A DNA stretch of 64,000 nt from a bacterium (GCA_017453665.1 JAFTEM010000016.1:1-64000); one strand, 5' to 3'; numbered from the stretch's first letter, positions 52,296 to 62,028 are shown. Numbers and translations: made by a program. The notes: generated by a model not told the origin, from the sequence alone.

Positions 52296-53102
52296 ATGAA
52301 AGAATTTGAATTAACAAAAGAACAAGAGATCGGCTTGGGAGATTTTTTTGAGCGCCAACACGTTGAACAATCTCATGAGCATCGTCTACTCTTTGATTGC
52401 TGCGATACAATGCTCTCTCTTCCAAAAGAATCAATGGGGAATTTTGGCTATTTATGGCTGGTGTTATGCGAAAAAATTTCTCTTTTCAACTATGAATCTT
52501 TAGTACAGGGGAATGGATTTTTAGGCTACTTCGATAGTATTGTCATTCAGGAAAGAACAAGTGTTGAAAGCGAAATCTTTAATGATGGCTTTATCAGTAT
52601 GTTAAGGGGACTCTTAAACACTCAATGGTATTCTGAATACGATGCAGTACAAAATAAGATTACCATTAATGGCAAAGACATCAATAACATTAATGGAAAC
52701 CTTTTTAATCCACATCTGGATGATTGTTTCATCTCCATCAAAAAAGTATGGTTACATTCTTATCTTACTCTTTTCATCAAGAATTCACTGGATCATATAT
52801 CTGTATCTGGACATAGAGCAGGAACCGAAGTAAAAAACATCTCAATAGAAATTGAGAATCATCTGATCCGGATTACTGACGAGCCTATTATTGAATTCTT
52901 AAATGAGCAAGATAGGATTCGTAGGAAAAAGGAATTCAAAGAAATCAAAGAAGATATCTTAGCTAAGAAATTAAACTTCCGTTTCAAAACACTCCTTGGA
53001 TTCATGGGAATTATAGAATTTGTAAACAAGCACAACAAAAATTATGAATTCTCCTTTGGATTTAACAATAAGGGTTATTTCTCCTTAGAGATTAAATTCT
53101 AA
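52296..53102 (+). CDS. Possible degenerate GHKL ATPase/histidine-kinase-like protein, standard code
   Basis: 268 residues, no in-frame TGA, TAA stop and terminator. Residues about 150-268 follow the order of a histidine-kinase ATPase domain: LTLFIKNSLDHISVSG is N-box-like, NISIEIENHLIRITDEP resembles the strand before the G1 box but ends without DxGxG, and LLGFMGIIEFVNKHNKNYEF then FNNKGYFSLEIKF resemble the G2 helix and final strands. The ATP-binding glycines are mostly missing, so it may be non-catalytic. No phospho-acceptor His or membrane segment was seen. Relationship is tentative. Confidence 0.7.
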   Translation: MKEFELTKEQEIGLGDFFERQHVEQSHEHRLLFDCCDTMLSLPKESMGNFGYLWLVLCEKISLFNYESLVQGNGFLGYFDSIVIQERTSVESEIFNDGFISMLRGLLNTQWYSEYDAVQNKITINGKDINNINGNLFNPHLDDCFISIKKVWLHSYLTLFIKNSLDHISVSGHRAGTEVKNISIEIENHLIRITDEPIIEFLNEQDRIRRKKEFKEIKEDILAKKLNFRFKTLLGFMGIIEFVNKHNKNYEFSFGFNNKGYFSLEIKF

Positions 53103-53111
53103 CAAAAAAAT

Positions 53112-53146
53112 ACTCAAGCTTAGAGTTTTCATGCTTGAGTTTTTTC
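53112..53146 (+). terminator. Intrinsic terminator
   Basis: ACTCAAGC (53112-53119) pairs with GCTTGAGT (53133-53140), then T6. Confidence 0.8.
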
Positions 53147-53161
53147 AAATAATCAAAAAAC

Positions 53162-53190
53162 TTGAAATCGGTTTATCAATTTACTATAGT
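53162..53190 (+). promoter_or_regulatory. Promoter of the 126-aa helical protein
   Basis: TTGAAA (53162-53167) and TATAGT (53185-53190), 17-nt spacer. This means the TTG at 53162 is promoter, not a start codon. Confidence 0.8.
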
Positions 53191-53218
53191 ATTACTAAAC
53201 ACAAAAAATCAAAAGAAT

Positions 53219-53599
53219 ATGTTTGAAAAAAAAGTTTTAAATTTAGATTCAAGTTTAACCAAAATCCTATTTTCAATCAAGGAAATGGCTAAACGAAACA
53301 GAGACGATTCCACCTTCAATGAAGATTCGGATGCCGTCGAGGAATGTTGTAAAAGATATCAGGAGTTATCTCTTGACCTCGAATCGCTAGTAACGAAAAT
53401 CTCATTCCTAATCATCCTGTGTAGAAAAATGAAAATTCGGACTTCGTTCGAAAGGGAAATTGCATCTATAATACAAGCTATAGATGAAACAAGCCTTTTC
53501 AGAACAGTTGGCCTTGCTCGGTTCAAAAAAATGGAAGAAAAGATTAATCTCATATTGGGAGAAAAAAATGATCTTTCAATAATACAGTGGACAACGTAA
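53219..53599 (+). CDS. Hypothetical helical protein, standard code
   Basis: 126 residues from ATG 53219 (MFEKKVLNLDSSLTKILFSI). Nearly all helical and charged, with a CC pair in AVEECCKRYQEL; may form coiled coils. No in-frame TGA, TAA stop, own promoter and terminator, leader AACACAAAAAATCAAAAGAAT. Family unknown. Confidence 0.72.
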   Translation: MFEKKVLNLDSSLTKILFSIKEMAKRNRDDSTFNEDSDAVEECCKRYQELSLDLESLVTKISFLIILCRKMKIRTSFEREIASIIQAIDETSLFRTVGLARFKKMEEKINLILGEKNDLSIIQWTT

Positions 53600-53623
53600 G
53601 AAAAAATTCTACAAAGAACTCTC

Positions 53624-53663
53624 GCTGGTAGTATATAAATTAGTATGCTACTAGCTTTTTTTT
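53624..53663 (+). terminator. Intrinsic terminator
   Basis: GCTGGTAG pairs with CTACTAGC (one G-U pair) around an A/T-rich loop, followed by T8. Confidence 0.75.
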
Positions 53664-53666
53664 AAA

Positions 53667-54938
53667 TTACAATACCTTTGTTATAAAAAGTACTCAAAGA
53701 ATAATTAGAATTAATCAAGCAACAAGTCTCATAACTTTTTTCGAACTAAGATCATTAATTGCCATATTTCAATTCTCATCAGACTTAAATGCTGATAATC
53801 AATAATAAATTCCAAATACAATAATAAGAAGAGGGACAATAAAGAAAAAATTATATATCGCTAATGCTGAAAAAATATTAATACTTTCTCCTACTGCTCA
53901 AACATACGCCAAAGGAATTCAAATAGTACAAGGAAGTTCTACAAAAGTAGAAAGTACAGCTAGAACAAAAGCACTCATATAAGTTCACTTTTTTGTAATA
54001 TATTCAAGCATTGGTTTTACTGATGATGGAATTTTAAGCGATACTCCTTTCCCATAGAAAAAGAAATCTTTAATTTCAATAATTCAAAGAATGATAGCAA
54101 TAATTCATATAGCATATTTGATATAAGCTATATATGGTAACAATGCCATAGTTGAAAAAATAACTTTATGCATCAAATACATGATAGCAAAATAGAGCAC
54201 AAAGGTGGTAAGAACAAAAATAAGTCACGAATAAAGCACCTTTTTCTTAGAACCAATTGAAACAAGATAAGTTAAAAGGAAAATAAGCACTCAAAACATA
54301 CATGGATTAATACCATCAACAAATCATAACAGGATTCAGAAAACAATAGGTCAAACATTACTCAATGAAATTTCTTTTCAAAAAACACTTACTGTTTGAT
54401 CAATATCACCTGTGCTATTTGTTTCATTAGTATTTTCATCTTCAGCAGTTAAATTCTCAACTTCATTTCAAGTTTCTGTTACTTCTAATGAAGGCTCATC
54501 TTTACTAGGATTTTCAACAACTGTTTTTCATACTGTTTCAGAAGTTCCTTCTCATTCTCATCCAAAAGAATTGGTATTCGAAATTTCTTCTTCTGTATTT
54601 TTCTTTTTAGCATACTTAAGTAGAAGTTCTTCTGTTTTTTCATAACTTTCTCATAAAAAATAATCATCACCCATAATTACAACAGGAACCCCATTAAACG
54701 ATTCTCAAAAACGTTCACCATATTCCTGCATAAGCTGTTGATTATCTGAATTATAATATACTTCATATCAAATGACATTAAAATCATATATTTCTTTAAA
54801 TTCTTCAAGATATTTTTCTTCATTTTTACAATGAGGACAGGTCTCTCAATAAAAAAGAATTAAATCAGGAGTATCCTGTGCTATCGTAAAGTTTAAAGAA
54901 AACACGAAAAATCATAATACAGTAAGAAATTTTTTCAT
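53667..54938 (-). CDS. Thioredoxin-like / CcdA-DsbD-like membrane fusion
   Basis: 423 residues. A signal peptide is followed by a glutaredoxin/thioredoxin-like domain (about 22-110) with YGETCPHCKNEEKYLEEF and a cis-Pro in FNGVPVVIMG. An acidic Glu/Thr linker of about 75 residues follows. The C-terminal half has six membrane helices with FVDGINPCMFGVLIFLLTYL and FVELPCTIGIPLAYVGAVG, the paired cysteines of CcdA/DsbD that carry electrons across the membrane. It probably delivers reducing power to exported cysteine proteins. TGA glycines throughout. Confidence 0.88.
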
Positions 54939-55074
54939 AACAAAACATATAATTATATAAATCAACTTCCACTACTCTATCAATCTAAATCAAAAAATCA
55001 AGCTTAGAATTTTTACTTGACAAAATATAAACTAATCATATATTTTATTCAACAAACAAAAAAGCCTTAATTAT

Positions 55075-56496
55075 ATGCAGAACAAAACATCTAAAACAAA
55101 GGAGACCGCGAAGAAAAGTAACACGTCTCCATCCGTTCTCCCAAAGGACGGTAAAAAACTTTTTGTACTTGATACAAACATTCCACTCCAAGATCCAAAC
55201 TGTTTACACGGATTCAAGGATAATGATGTATGTATCCCTATTACAGTCATTGAAGAACTCGACAAGTTTAAAAAAGGAAACGCATCGAAGAATCTCAATG
55301 CACGTGCTTTTCTACGTAGCATCTCTACACTCATGCAAACAAACAAAAGCCTTGAAGGTGCAAGCCTTGGAAAAGGATATGGAATGCTGAGTATTGGGTT
55401 CCCCGGAAAGAAGTATCCTGAAGCAATATCAAACGCCTTTATGGAAGATACTCCTGACCACCGAATCTTAACAGTAGCTTTCCTAAAGAATGCCGAAAAA
55501 AGAAGACATGTCGTACTCGTAACAAACGACATCAATCTCCGGATGAAAGCCATCGCACTCGAAATTAATTCCGAAGACTACAAAAACGAGAGTGTTGAAG
55601 ACATGGATAAGATTTACAAATCAATCTCCATAGTCAAACTCTCTGAGAAAAATTGGGATAAAATAATTTCCAAATCCAAAGACGATGGATTCCTTCCCTT
55701 CTGTACTGCTACAAAAAAAGCACCGATTAATCATCTGTTTATCCTTAAAGGAGATGACCCTAATTACAGTATTCTCGCTCGTAAATTGAAAACCCAGTTA
55801 CAAATCATTGAAACAAATCCATTAAAATGCAAAGAATTATTCCCGAGGAACACTGAACAATACTTTGCATTTGATGCGCTACTAAACGATGATATCTCAC
55901 TTGTTGCACTAACAGGAAAAGCTGGGACCGGGAAAACACTTCTTGCACTTGCTGCTGCATTACGCAAGAAAGAACATTATGAAGAGATCCTCGTTGCTCG
56001 ACCCGCAATTGAAATGAGTGATAAGACATTAGGATTCCTCCCTGGAAACAAAGATGAAAAAATCGATCCCTACATGATGCCAATTTATGACAATTTGGCA
56101 GTACTACGTGAGAGACTTGAGAAAAAAGAGAAAAAAGGAAAGAAACCTCAAGAAAACGAACAAACAACAAAAGATTGGGCTAAAGCGAACAATATCGAGG
56201 TGCTAGTCCTCAATTACGTTCGTGGTCGCTCATTAGCCAACAAATTTATCATTATTGATGAAGCCCAGAATCTTACACCACACGAAATCAAAACCATCAT
56301 AACTCGTGCTGGTGAAGGAACCAAAATTGTAATTCTTGGAGATATCACACAAATCGATTCTCCTTATCAAAACGAACGGAGTAACGGAATTTCCTACCTA
56401 ATCGACAAATGGATTGGACAAGAAGAATTCGTTCATGTACACCTCACTCATGGTGAGCGGAGTCCACTTGCCGACAAGGCCGGAAGAATTATGTAA
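55075..56496 (+). CDS. PIN domain-PhoH ATPase (PhoH2/YlaK type), standard code
   Basis: 473 residues. The N-terminal PIN nuclease domain (about 25-190) has KLFVLDTNIPLQDP and ITVIEELDKFKKG, and late aspartates in EDTPDHRILT and LVTNDINLRMKA. The PhoH domain (about 240-473) has ALTGKAGTGKTLLALAAAL (Walker A), FIIIDEAQNLTPHE (Walker B) and GERSPLADKAGRIM at the end. Members are RNA unwinding/cleaving enzymes. It lacks any TGA although it holds about 30 glycines, and ends in TAA plus terminator. A TTGACA promoter lies at 55017-55045. An AACAAACAAAAAAG leader precedes ATG. Confidence 0.92.
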   Translation: MQNKTSKTKETAKKSNTSPSVLPKDGKKLFVLDTNIPLQDPNCLHGFKDNDVCIPITVIEELDKFKKGNASKNLNARAFLRSISTLMQTNKSLEGASLGKGYGMLSIGFPGKKYPEAISNAFMEDTPDHRILTVAFLKNAEKRRHVVLVTNDINLRMKAIALEINSEDYKNESVEDMDKIYKSISIVKLSEKNWDKIISKSKDDGFLPFCTATKKAPINHLFILKGDDPNYSILARKLKTQLQIIETNPLKCKELFPRNTEQYFAFDALLNDDISLVALTGKAGTGKTLLALAAALRKKEHYEEILVARPAIEMSDKTLGFLPGNKDEKIDPYMMPIYDNLAVLRERLEKKEKKGKKPQENEQTTKDWAKANNIEVLVLNYVRGRSLANKFIIIDEAQNLTPHEIKTIITRAGEGTKIVILGDITQIDSPYQNERSNGISYLIDKWIGQEEFVHVHLTHGERSPLADKAGRIM

Positions 56497-56522
56497 TTCC
56501 TCTCCCATATCTCAAAAAAATA

Positions 56523-56557
56523 GCTCAGCCAATGTTTTTCATTGGTTGAGCTTTTCT
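56523..56557 (+). terminator. Intrinsic terminator
   Basis: GCTCAGCCAATG (56523-56534) pairs with CATTGGTTGAGC (56540-56551), one G-U, then TTTTCT. It may also serve the convergent S41 gene. Confidence 0.8.
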
Positions 56558-56558
56558 G

Positions 56559-58073
56559 TTATTTTCGTCTAATTCATACTCTTTCAAGTACCTCATCTTT
56601 CATCGTATAAGGATTATCAACGACATAAATATCAGGACTTAATCAGACGTTATTAATCGTTGTATCCTCATCAGCAATATACCAAACAGCAATTGTATAT
56701 TTTATAATAGCATCATTCGGAAACTGAACAACCTGCTGTACAGATCACTTTCCATAACTTTGACTACCCACTAATTGAACTGTATTTGGATAATAATGTT
56801 TTAGAACTCAAGCAAAGATTTCAGCAGCACTTGCCGTGTATCAATCAATAAGAATATAAGTCGGCTTATCCAAAGAATAAACTTGTGCCTCATTAGAAAC
56901 AATTATTTCATCATCATTAACACCTTTTTCTGTCATAATCACCTTTCATTGAGGAAGAAATTTATCTAATATTCAAGTAACTTCATCAATAACTCAACCA
57001 GGATTAGTCCTTACATCAAATACATATTGAGAACATCCATCCAACGCACTAAATTTTTCAATAAAGGCATCTTTAACTCAAATATCAAAAGAATAAAGAT
57101 TAATATAACAAATACCTCACTGCTTAGCTGTCTCAATCATAGGAACTTGAATTAATGCTCTTGTAATTGTTTTAGTCAATAACACACCACCTCTTTTTAT
57201 CTGAACCACAACAGTTGATCATGCTTCTCATTTAAGAGCATCAATAAAAGCATTAACATCACTATAATCAGATAAGAATTTTCAATCAATACTTATGAGT
57301 TGATCCTCTGCTTGTATTCATGCAGACTCGGCAGGAGAACCAGTTATTACTTCAGTTACAGCAGGATTTTCATTTCCTCTCTGAATAAGATAAACTCATA
57401 TTCAAGCAAACTCTCAATTCAAGTTATTCATAAACTGCTTTCCCTCATCTGGATTATAATAGACAGTATACTCCTCTCCTAAAGATTCAACAAATGATGA
57501 AAGATCATCATAATTTAGAGAACTTGTATCTGAAAGTTGATCCTTATTAATATAATTATATTTCAAAAGTGATAATATTGAATCAGCAATTTCTTCATCT
57601 GTCGCTTGTATAGTAGTATTTGTTCAAGTTATTGTAGAAACCGAAGATTTATTCTCAACTAATGTATTTTTATTTCCTTGATAAACTGACTTTAACTCTG
57701 TAAGTAAATAGTCAAAAGAAAGCTGTTTATTTTTTGTATAAACAATCTCTTTTTTAAAATCATAATTAATAAGGACTGCCAAATCTGATTCATAGGCAGG
57801 AGTATCTAATGGAAGTGCTATAGCAAGATTTGGGAATTTCTCAGCTGCAACAGCCTTTTGAAGTAAGTTGTATAATGATGAATTTTTATCTATATTTGTG
57901 TATTTAAGTTCTGGTTTCTCAGAGACTTTCCAATCTGGTGTTAATGCTCAGAAATATAAAGATAATAAATCTCAATAATTAAGAGCTGACGTATTCATTG
58001 CAAATGTCGTTCAAAAAAGCGAAGTAACAGACACTAACACAGCAACCATAATTCAATAACATTTCGTTTTCAT
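56559..58073 (-). CDS. C-terminal processing peptidase, S41 family with PDZ
   Basis: 504 residues with a signal peptide. Middle region has a PDZ domain (about 260-320; SPAAQAGIQAEDQLISIDG). The S41 catalytic domain has CSQYVFDVRTNPGGVIDEV, the nucleophile serine in ILIDGYTASAAEIFAG and the lysine in VGSQSYGKGSVQQV. An N-terminal region of about 170 residues resembles SLH or substrate-recognition extensions. Processes exported proteins. Table 25 throughout; TAA stop. Terminator region shared with PhoH. Confidence 0.9.
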
Positions 58074-58281
58074 AATCGTTACATAAATATAAATTTTTGA
58101 TATGTATAGGAATACAAAAATAATTTTCAAATTAATTTTCTTGATGTGGAATATAACCAACAACCTTAAATCTAACTTAAACAAAAAAAGAAAAATAACA
58201 ATTTTACGCCTTTTGTCTTGAATATTAGCACTAAAAAACTATAGTTTATTTCAACATTTTATATATTAAATCATTTCTATA

Positions 58282-58998
58282 ATGAAAAAAAATTTATCAC
58301 TCACTGCTGTTTTATTAGCAGGAACTCTAGTTCTAACTTGATGTGTTAGCGTTGAAACAACTCAAGATTATGACTTATCAACAGAACAAGGACGTCAATT
58401 ACACTGCTTCGAAGAAGCAAAGACTCAAATCTGAGGAGACAATTTCTGAGCAGAATGGGAAGATGAAGAAGTAATTGACAATGCAATTTACGTAAAATCA
58501 GCAGTTATCGCAGATGATTGAGTTCATAACGTTGAATGTAGCTATGGAACTGATTGAAGTTGGTGGGTTGTTGATGTTGATGCTGATTACAATAACCAAG
58601 CAAATCAAGACGAAGAAATTGAAGATACTACTCTTCCAGAAGGTGCAAAAACATCTCTTACTATTGAAGAATTAGAAAACATTGATGAAGAACATTTCCC
58701 TACATCATACACTTATACAACATACAATTTTGATACAGAAAACAAAGATGAAGGTGACTATACTTATCCAGAAGACCTTTCTCACTCTCTTTTAATTCCT
58801 GAACACGCTACTATGATTTCTAGAGAAGTAGTAAGTTCTGGAATCGAAGATGGAATGATCTACACTCTTACAAATGCAACATTACAAGATGGAACAGTAA
58901 TTGAAATATTATATATTAACGATCCTGTTACATTAGAATATGTTGCTGCAAGTGTTCAAAACGGTAATGAAAATAGAAACTATCAATTCCAATACTAA
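58282..58998 (+). CDS. Lipoprotein
   Basis: 238 residues with signal peptide and lipobox LVLTGC at residues 16-21, where the glycine before the cysteine is TGA. Mature part is acidic and Thr/Tyr-rich with no family recognised; WWVVDVDADYNNQANQDEE is a possible linker. A terminator follows at 59021-59048. The S41 protease is divergent with it, and both are exported. Confidence 0.82.
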
Positions 58999-59020
58999 TC
59001 CACATAAATTAATATTTCAA

Positions 59021-59048
59021 GGATACTCATTTATGGGTGTCTTTTTTT
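59021..59048 (+). terminator. Intrinsic terminator after the lipoprotein
   Basis: ATACTC (59023-59028) pairs with GGGTGT (59035-59040) including G-U pairs, then T7. Confidence 0.6.
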
Positions 59049-59059
59049 AATAAAAAAAA

Positions 59060-59340
59060 GAGAGCAGGGAGAATACCTGCTCCTAAGCCTGTAATCGAAT
59101 AATAGCAAGAAGGTGTCATCGGGTTCCCTTTGAACTCAAGGAGTCCAATTTGTCCTAAACAAATCTCATAGAAATAGAGCCATAGCCATTTGCTAAAGCA
59201 TTAACGTCGCGAATCCTCTATGCCGTATAAGTAAACGGTACTATTTTCATTGGGAATTCAACCAGCATTCCAGACTCAAGAATTACTGACTGATTCAACG
59301 CTTTGAGGAACTCCCGTTCTCCTCTATCGTTGCAATAATA
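59060..59340 (-). ncRNA. Unassigned structured ncRNA, about 280 nt
   Basis: On the minus strand the sequence ends in a terminator: GAGCAGG/CCTGCTC (59062-59082) with T8. It has no open frame. Near the 5' end CAACG and CGTTG enclose a GAGGA/TCCTC arm; further stems are CCGT/ACGG, GCTTTAGC and CATAG/CTATG. A start near 59340 is suggested by A/T-rich promoter-like elements upstream, but no clean -35/-10 pair was found. Size would suit RNase P RNA, tmRNA or 6S-like RNA, but no core motif was recognised. Confidence 0.5.
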
Positions 59341-59423
59341 ATATATAAAAATCCATTCCTCTATATCAAGCAATAAAGACAAATTTACGCTAACTATTAG
59401 TAATCATTTTTTAACTTTTATAC

Positions 59424-59452
59424 TTGAATTCTTTTCAAAGCTTTAATAAAAT
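59424..59452 (+). promoter_or_regulatory. Promoter of the standard-code gene at 59482
   Basis: TTGAAT (59424-59429) and TAAAAT (59447-59452), 17-nt spacer. Confidence 0.65.
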
Positions 59453-59481
59453 CATTGAATAAAAAACAAATACAAAAGCGT

Positions 59482-59940
59482 ATGAAAAATTTACTACTAA
59501 AAATTAAATGGCTGTATCGTAACATACTCGTATGGCTATTCGGGAAACGGATGAGGAGGCAGATCTTTCTAGAGATACTCCTCCAAAAAGCAAATCTCCA
59601 CTGGTTTTCATTTCCCCAAAAAGTCTATAAAGACTTCTGTAAGGAACTCTCACTCATCATTCACGGATCGTTCTTCTGTATCAATGAATTCCGAATAGAT
59701 GGTATCCATCTCTACATCAACAGAGCGAATAACAAACAATTCAATACAAGAAGAGTACCCATTGATATCGATACTCTTGAAATCAAAAGAATAGGAAATA
59801 ACAATTTCCAAATTCAACTTCTAAAAAAGAGTATCCTTGTCAAAAAGGAAAAAGAGCCTAAATATGAGGTCCTATTCACAAACACGATCCAAATAAATGA
59901 AACCGAGATTGAGAAAAAACTTTGGAAACCAAATGGATGA
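59482..59940 (+). CDS. Hypothetical protein, standard code, TGA stop
   Basis: 152 residues from ATG 59482. The N-terminus MKNLLLKIKWLYRNILVWLF is hydrophobic-basic, followed by an alpha/beta domain (FRIDGIHLYINRANNKQ, VPIDIDTLEIKRIG). Ends KPNG then TGA at 59938-59940, and 13 nt later its terminator. No internal TGA. The promoter and a CAAATACAAAAGCG leader precede it. Family unknown. Confidence 0.72.
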   Translation: MKNLLLKIKWLYRNILVWLFGKRMRRQIFLEILLQKANLHWFSFPQKVYKDFCKELSLIIHGSFFCINEFRIDGIHLYINRANNKQFNTRRVPIDIDTLEIKRIGNNNFQIQLLKKSILVKKEKEPKYEVLFTNTIQINETEIEKKLWKPNG

Positions 59941-59953
59941 AACCCTAAACATC

Positions 59954-59983
59954 AAACGTGAAGTTTTCTTCACGTTTTTTTAT
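59954..59983 (+). terminator. Intrinsic terminator
   Basis: AAACGTGAAG (59954-59963) pairs perfectly with CTTCACGTTT (59968-59977), then T-run. Confidence 0.85.
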
Positions 59984-60035
59984 ACAAAAAAGTTGAAATG
60001 AAGAAGTCAAAAAACTATACTAACAACATCAACAT

Positions 60036-60932
60036 ATGAAAAAAACAAAAATACTACCAAACAAAAGAATTTTATTCCTGGAGTATTTTTTTATGGAAGA
60101 TAGAGACGATTATTATGAACGAATACAAGAAATTCCCTATGAAACAATAGAAAGCGCAAAAAAAGAATTGTTTGAAACTCTTGAATGACAAAAAACTATT
60201 GAACAAATTTTTATAATTTTCTCTAAGATTCGAAAAGAGAAAGAAAATAATATTATTACTTTAGACAAAGAATGAGAATTACTTAAAATTTTTACAATAT
60301 TATCTAGAATACTAAATTTTTGAGTTGAAGAAGCTCTTCAAGAATCTAACCCAAATCTCCAAGAATCCATAGATGAAGACATTGCTGAAAAAATAAACTA
60401 CTTTAAAAATCGGTTTAAAAAGTATAAAATATCAAGTATCAATATATCGGTATTCAATGAGTTTAAATATATTATCGAATGCTTTCTCACTGTAACAAGA
60501 CAAGTAATGATGAGAGCAAAGCTTCATGCCAAACTCCTTACTGCTCTACCTGAAGAAAATCTTGATATTATAGAAGAAGAAAAGATTCTCTTAGAAGAAT
60601 TTTTAGAAAGAGAAAAGGGAAACAACCAAGTATTATGAACATACATTAACGAAATCGTCCAAATTTTTTATAATGCATGATGAATAAAATTTTGGACTTC
60701 TAAAGCAAAAGAAGCTGCCAAAAAAGCCTGAATAAATAATCCATCAACAGAAATTACTACACAATATATTGAAAAATGCTTTAGTGAATATCTTAATGAA
60801 ATATTCGGGATCGAATTACTCCCCATTCACTTTATAAAGATATGAGAAGACAACGAAATAACTAAAATCGAAAAAAATCTAAAATTAGCTAGTTTTTTTA
60901 ACTATCTCCTCCAAAAACAATTACCAAACTAA
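60036..60932 (+). CDS. Hypothetical helical protein
   Basis: 298 residues in table 25, TAA stop. Lys/Glu-rich and helical throughout with no signal or membrane segment; KTKILPNKRILFLEYFFMED is the N-terminus. TGA occurs at nine or so positions including a GG pair near NAGGIKFW. A second ATG at codon 20 could be the start instead. Family unknown. It is flanked by standard-code units on both sides. Confidence 0.68.
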
Positions 60933-60971
60933 AATTCATCAAACTAATAAAAACTCTAAAATATAAAAACT

Positions 60972-61367
60972 ATGGCAAAAATTAAAAATTATTTAAACAA
61001 AATGTTCCGAAGATGTTCAATCTCTAAGAAACTTGAGAAAACAGATCCTGAAGAATTTCTTCATGAGAATGGATGGATGATATTAGAAAATGAAAGACTT
61101 TTCTCAACCTCAAAAATCATCTTTGTCCACGAAAATGAACTTGGTTGTTGTCCTTTCCCTCATCATTTTAACATAGGACGCTACTATGGACTTTACAATA
61201 CAGCTAATGAATTCAAAAGCTTCCTTGAAAAAAGTCTTTACCCAGCCCTAACTGTAAAATTCTTTGATGAGCGATTTGGAAAATTTCAAAGGCTACTAGC
61301 ACAGAATATTCCTTTCGGATTTTATTTCTATGAAATCATCCATGAGGAACCTGAAGATGAATCCTGA
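60972..61367 (+). CDS. Hypothetical protein, standard code, TGA stop
   Basis: 131 residues. N-terminus MAKIKNYLNKMFRRCSISKK is a basic amphipathic helix like those at 40749 and 59482. The rest looks like a compact alpha/beta domain (ENGWMILENERLF, GFYFYEIIHEEP). No internal TGA. Stop is TGA at 61365-61367, within the terminator stem (61364-61391). Read with UGA=Gly the frame would cross the whole hairpin. Leader A-rich; promoter weak. Family unknown. Confidence 0.75.
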   Translation: MAKIKNYLNKMFRRCSISKKLEKTDPEEFLHENGWMILENERLFSTSKIIFVHENELGCCPFPHHFNIGRYYGLYNTANEFKSFLEKSLYPALTVKFFDERFGKFQRLLAQNIPFGFYFYEIIHEEPEDES

Positions 61368-61398
61368 TTTGGTTGTTTCCAGCCAAATCAGATTTTTT
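61364..61398 (+). terminator. Terminator containing a TGA stop
   Basis: CTGATTTGG (61364-61372) pairs perfectly with CCAAATCAG (61383-61391), then ATTTTTT. The TGA stop is bases 2-4 of the 5' arm. The T-run overlaps the stop of the convergent gene at 61397. Confidence 0.85.
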
Positions 61399-61960
61399 AT
61401 TTTTTAAGTTCTATAATCTTTTCGGGTACAATATGTTTAATATCATTAATAACTTCTTGGCTTATTCTTCATGATGTTCATCAAAAGAACCCTACAAGAT
61501 GTTGATACTTCTTAGGATCTTTAATTGTTATTCCCTCAAATTCTTTACTTTTCCTATATTCTTCCGTAACTTTCCAAGCACGTTGCATCGCTTCTTCTCA
61601 AATTTTTCCTATCATAACCTCTAAAAAATGTCCATTTGCTGTATGTTCATATCTTTTTAAAATTTCATAAATCTCAATATCATTTTTTCGATCTTCTATA
61701 GAAAAAGGAGAACATCTTAAATAATAGATTTCGGAAAAACTTTCGCAATATTTTCTTAGATTCTCCTCATATTGATTATTTTTCTTTAAACTAGAATATA
61801 AATCAAACGTTACATCAATCGAATCTTCTTTATTAAATGCTCTTAAGTTATCATAAATTGCATCCTTTAATTCTTTTTTTCAATCACTAACCTTTTGTGA
61901 GTTTTCTTTATTATCTAACCCCTCACCATGAAATTGTGTTTCTTCTTGAGTTATACTCAT
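61397..61960 (-). CDS. Hypothetical protein
   Basis: 187 residues in table 25. Helical, charged (SDGKKELKDAIYDNLRAFNK), with a likely C-terminal globular segment LVGFFGGTSGRISQEVIN whose glycines are mainly TGA. No signal peptide or family. Convergent with the standard-code gene, sharing the terminator T-run at its end. Confidence 0.65.
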
Positions 61961-62028
61961 TATTTTTAATAATCATATAAATGCTTTATGTTATGATAAA
62001 TATTCTTCCTAAAAAATACAAGTTCATA

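Noticed and set aside
53162..53218. Upstream TTG start adding 19 residues (MKSVYQFTIVLLN...)
   Set aside because: The TTG is the -35 box and the following bases contain the -10 box, so the segment cannot be in the transcript.
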